NCBI GenBank assembly: GCA_002455335.1
Contig: DKKP01000083.1
Location: forward strand, 640-6,814
DNA length: 6,175 nt
Reading direction: 5' to 3'
Source: Anaerolineales bacterium UBA6663
GTDB lineage: Bacteria > Chloroflexota > Anaerolineae > Anaerolineales > UBA6663
Numbering within the stretch: the stretch's first letter is position 1; each line of letters starts with the position of its first letter. Shown here in pieces: positions 5,154-6,175 of this stretch. Position numbers and translations under genes: made by a program. A model generated the notes under the pieces. The model did no database searches. It saw nothing but the letters and a program-made list of their open reading frames with translations, and was not told the DNA's origin.

Positions 5154-5164
5154 CGAAACCGTCA
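5154..5164 (-). repeat. Right inverted repeat (CGAAACCGTCA), candidate element end
   Basis: Exact reverse complement of 490-500. It lies in the short gap between the transporter stump and the end of the VirB4-like gene, where a right element end would be expected. Confidence 0.4.
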
Positions 5165-5180
5165 ATTTTCATGCGAACTT

Positions 5181-5639
5181 CTAACCTGCGGACTCGATGG
5201 CCTCGTTGGTGTAGTAGAGCTTCTTCTCCAGCGGGTGGAGCACCGTCTGGACCTTGTAGGTGGCGTCGCCGATGCACCACAGGGCGCGGCCCTTGTCCTG
5301 CATGGCCCACCCGGAGACGAGGTCCTGGGCGATCGGGCCGAGCCCGAGCATGGAGTCGAGCTCGCGGGCGACACGGGGCTTCTGGGCGCCGAGGATCTTG
5401 ATGTCGGCCAGCTCGAGGAGGTCCTTGGCGATCATCGCGGCCTGGGAGTCGGCGTCGCCGACCGAGAGCAGGTCGGAGGGCTTGTGGAGGTTGCAGAACT
5501 GGATGTCGCCGCCCTTGCCGGCCATACCGCGGGAGAGCCGCAGGTCGGCGTCGAAGCTCGCCACTGCGGCGGTTCCGAGGCGCATCTGCTTCCAGACCTC
5601 GTCGCGCACGACGATGCGCAGGTCGCCGGCGTCGGCGAC
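5181..5639 (-). CDS. C-terminal part of a VirB4-like conjugation ATPase, truncated at its 5' end
   Basis: About 152 residues on the minus strand match the end of the VirB4-like (TraC/SCO6880-type) ATPases that power type IV secretion channels in actinobacterial conjugative elements. The fragment opens with a Walker-B-like strand and acidic pair ([14 protein letters not shown], 5583-5618). It continues with [28 protein letters not shown] and [19 protein letters not shown], and ends with a [19 protein letters not shown] tail and a TAG at 5181-5183. The order and the natural C-terminus fit the family. The Walker A motif and about two thirds of the protein would lie beyond 5640, but there the plus-strand MacB fragment begins, so the gene is cut at a foreign join near 5610-5640. 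The frame continues openly past 5640 only as an antisense shadow of MacB. Confidence 0.8.
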   Translation of the reverse strand, partial: VADAGDLRIVVRDEVWKQMRLGTAAVASFDADLRLSRGMAGKGGDIQFCNLHKPSDLLSVGDADSQAAMIAKDLLELADIKILGAQKPRVARELDSMLGLGPIAQDLVSGWAMQDKGRALWCIGDATYKVQTVLHPLEKKLYYTNEAIESAG

Positions 5640-6175
5640 CAGTACTTCCGCGTGCGCGGCATCGAGATCGCCGAAGGCGTGGCCTTCGACGCCGATGCCG
5701 TGCGGCGCCAGTCGCAGGACGTCGTCATCGACAGCAACACGCTGGCCAAGCTGTTCCCGAACGGCGGCAACCCGATCGGCGAGGTGATCCTGCTCGGCAA
5801 CGTGCCGTGCCGGATCATCGGCGTGACGAAGAAGAAGGACTCCGCCTTCGGCAGCACCGAGAACCTCAACGTGTTCGTGCCGTACACGACCGCGATGAGC
5901 CGCCTGCTCGGCCAGGCGTGGTTGCGCAACATCACCGTGCGCGTCGACGACACCGTGTCGATGGCCGCCGCCGAGCAGGCGATCACGGCGCTGCTCACGC
6001 AGCGCCACGGCCGCCAGGACTTCTACGTGTCGAACATCGACAGCGTGCGCCAGACGATCGAGCAGACCACGCAGACGATGACCCTGCTGGTGTCGTCGAT
6101 CGCGCTGATCTCGCTCGTCGTCGGCGGCATCGGCGTGATGAACATCATGCTCGTGTCGGTGACCGAGCGCACGCG
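5628..6175 (+). CDS. macB: MacB fragment (macrolide/type I-linked ABC exporter), partial, misplaced
   Basis: The plus-strand frame of GGC 5628 reads [17 protein letters not shown], then [58 protein letters not shown] and [20 protein letters not shown], up to VTERT at the window edge. This is the large periplasmic domain of MacB followed by the start of its next membrane helix. MacB is the inner-membrane ABC permease/ATPase that works with MacA and a TolC-type channel. Such tripartite exporters, and this wording, are proteobacterial. The N-terminal ATPase half and first helix are absent, and the frame begins abruptly where the VirB4-like gene is cut. Some 10-25 bases around 5615-5640 can be read in either gene, which suits a chimeric join at microhomology. 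The family call is certain; linkage to the neighbouring DNA is doubtful. Confidence 0.85.

Larger units (their letters stand above)
490..5164 (+). mobile_element. Candidate recombinase-trio transposon carrying a decayed mercury-response module
   Basis: All genes from 545 to 5109 read on the plus strand, while the flanking conjugation genes (138-341 and 5181-5639) read on the minus strand. The block holds its own recombination operon followed by cargo, and an exact 11-base inverted repeat marks both edges. The simplest reading is a self-mobilising element that entered an actinobacterial conjugative element between its VirB4-like ATPase gene and an exported-protein gene. The exact ends are uncertain: a direct-repeat pair at 387-397 / 5140-5150 is an alternative. 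No target duplication is evident, as expected for a tyrosine-recombinase element. Whether the mer genes came in with the trio or separately cannot be told from one copy. Confidence 0.5.

Noticed and set aside
3931..5310. A 459-codon minus-strand frame opposite the mer genes
   Set aside because: It is a shadow of merR, the thioredoxin-like gene and the CDF stump, all of which have clear family features on the plus strand.
5640..6008. Extension of the minus-strand VirB4-like frame beyond 5640
   Set aside because: The translated extension has no VirB4 character, and the plus strand here is unmistakably MacB; the open frame is accidental.
1..6175. tRNA, rRNA or CRISPR array
   Set aside because: No cloverleaf-like segment, no rRNA signature and no regularly spaced repeat series were seen on either strand.

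Overview
The central part of the window (about 140-5640) is high-GC DNA of actinobacterial type. This rests on codon use, on the family membership of the recombinases and of the metal-response genes, and on the remnants of an actinobacterial conjugative element. The first ~137 bases and the last ~540 bases do not fit. They encode fragments of NuoN and MacB whose sequences look proteobacterial. The window is therefore best read as an actinobacterial mobile-DNA segment with a foreign join at each end, most simply chimeric assembly or library joins.

Layout: (1) 1-137, minus strand, a NuoN fragment fused in frame to (2) 138-341, minus strand, the signal-peptide end of an exported protein of a type found in actinobacterial conjugation clusters. 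(3) 342-544 is non-coding and holds candidate element-end repeats. (4) 545-3895, plus strand, is a compact three-gene operon: a tyrosine recombinase with a complete catalytic set, a small XRE-type helix-turn-helix protein, and a 609-residue protein with four N-terminal CxxC/CxxC zinc-ribbon-like units and a degenerate C-terminal tyrosine-recombinase domain. (5) 3983-5109, plus strand, is a mercury-response module: a MerR with the three Hg(II) cysteines at exact spacing and a probably leaderless mRNA, an overlapping thioredoxin-fold protein, a second MerR-type promoter, and the C-terminal stump of a cation diffusion facilitator. (6) 5110-5180 is repeat-rich non-coding DNA. (7) 5181-~5639, minus strand, is the C-terminal part of a VirB4-like conjugation ATPase. 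(8) ~5628-6175, plus strand, is the MacB fragment.

Interpretation: the plus-strand block (recombinase trio plus mer cargo, ~490-5164) lies between two minus-strand conjugation genes. It looks like a transposon-like element that landed in an integrative conjugative element between its VirB4-like ATPase gene and an exported-protein gene. An 11-bp inverted repeat (490-500 / 5154-5164) brackets the block. An 11-bp near-identical direct repeat (387-397 / 5140-5150) offers an alternative pair of ends. The mer cargo is decayed: no merA, merT or merP is present, and the transporter has lost everything before the end of its fifth membrane helix, although its promoter remains. The trio, with its active recombinase, DNA-binding partner and zinc-knuckle degenerate recombinase, is the most interesting system here.
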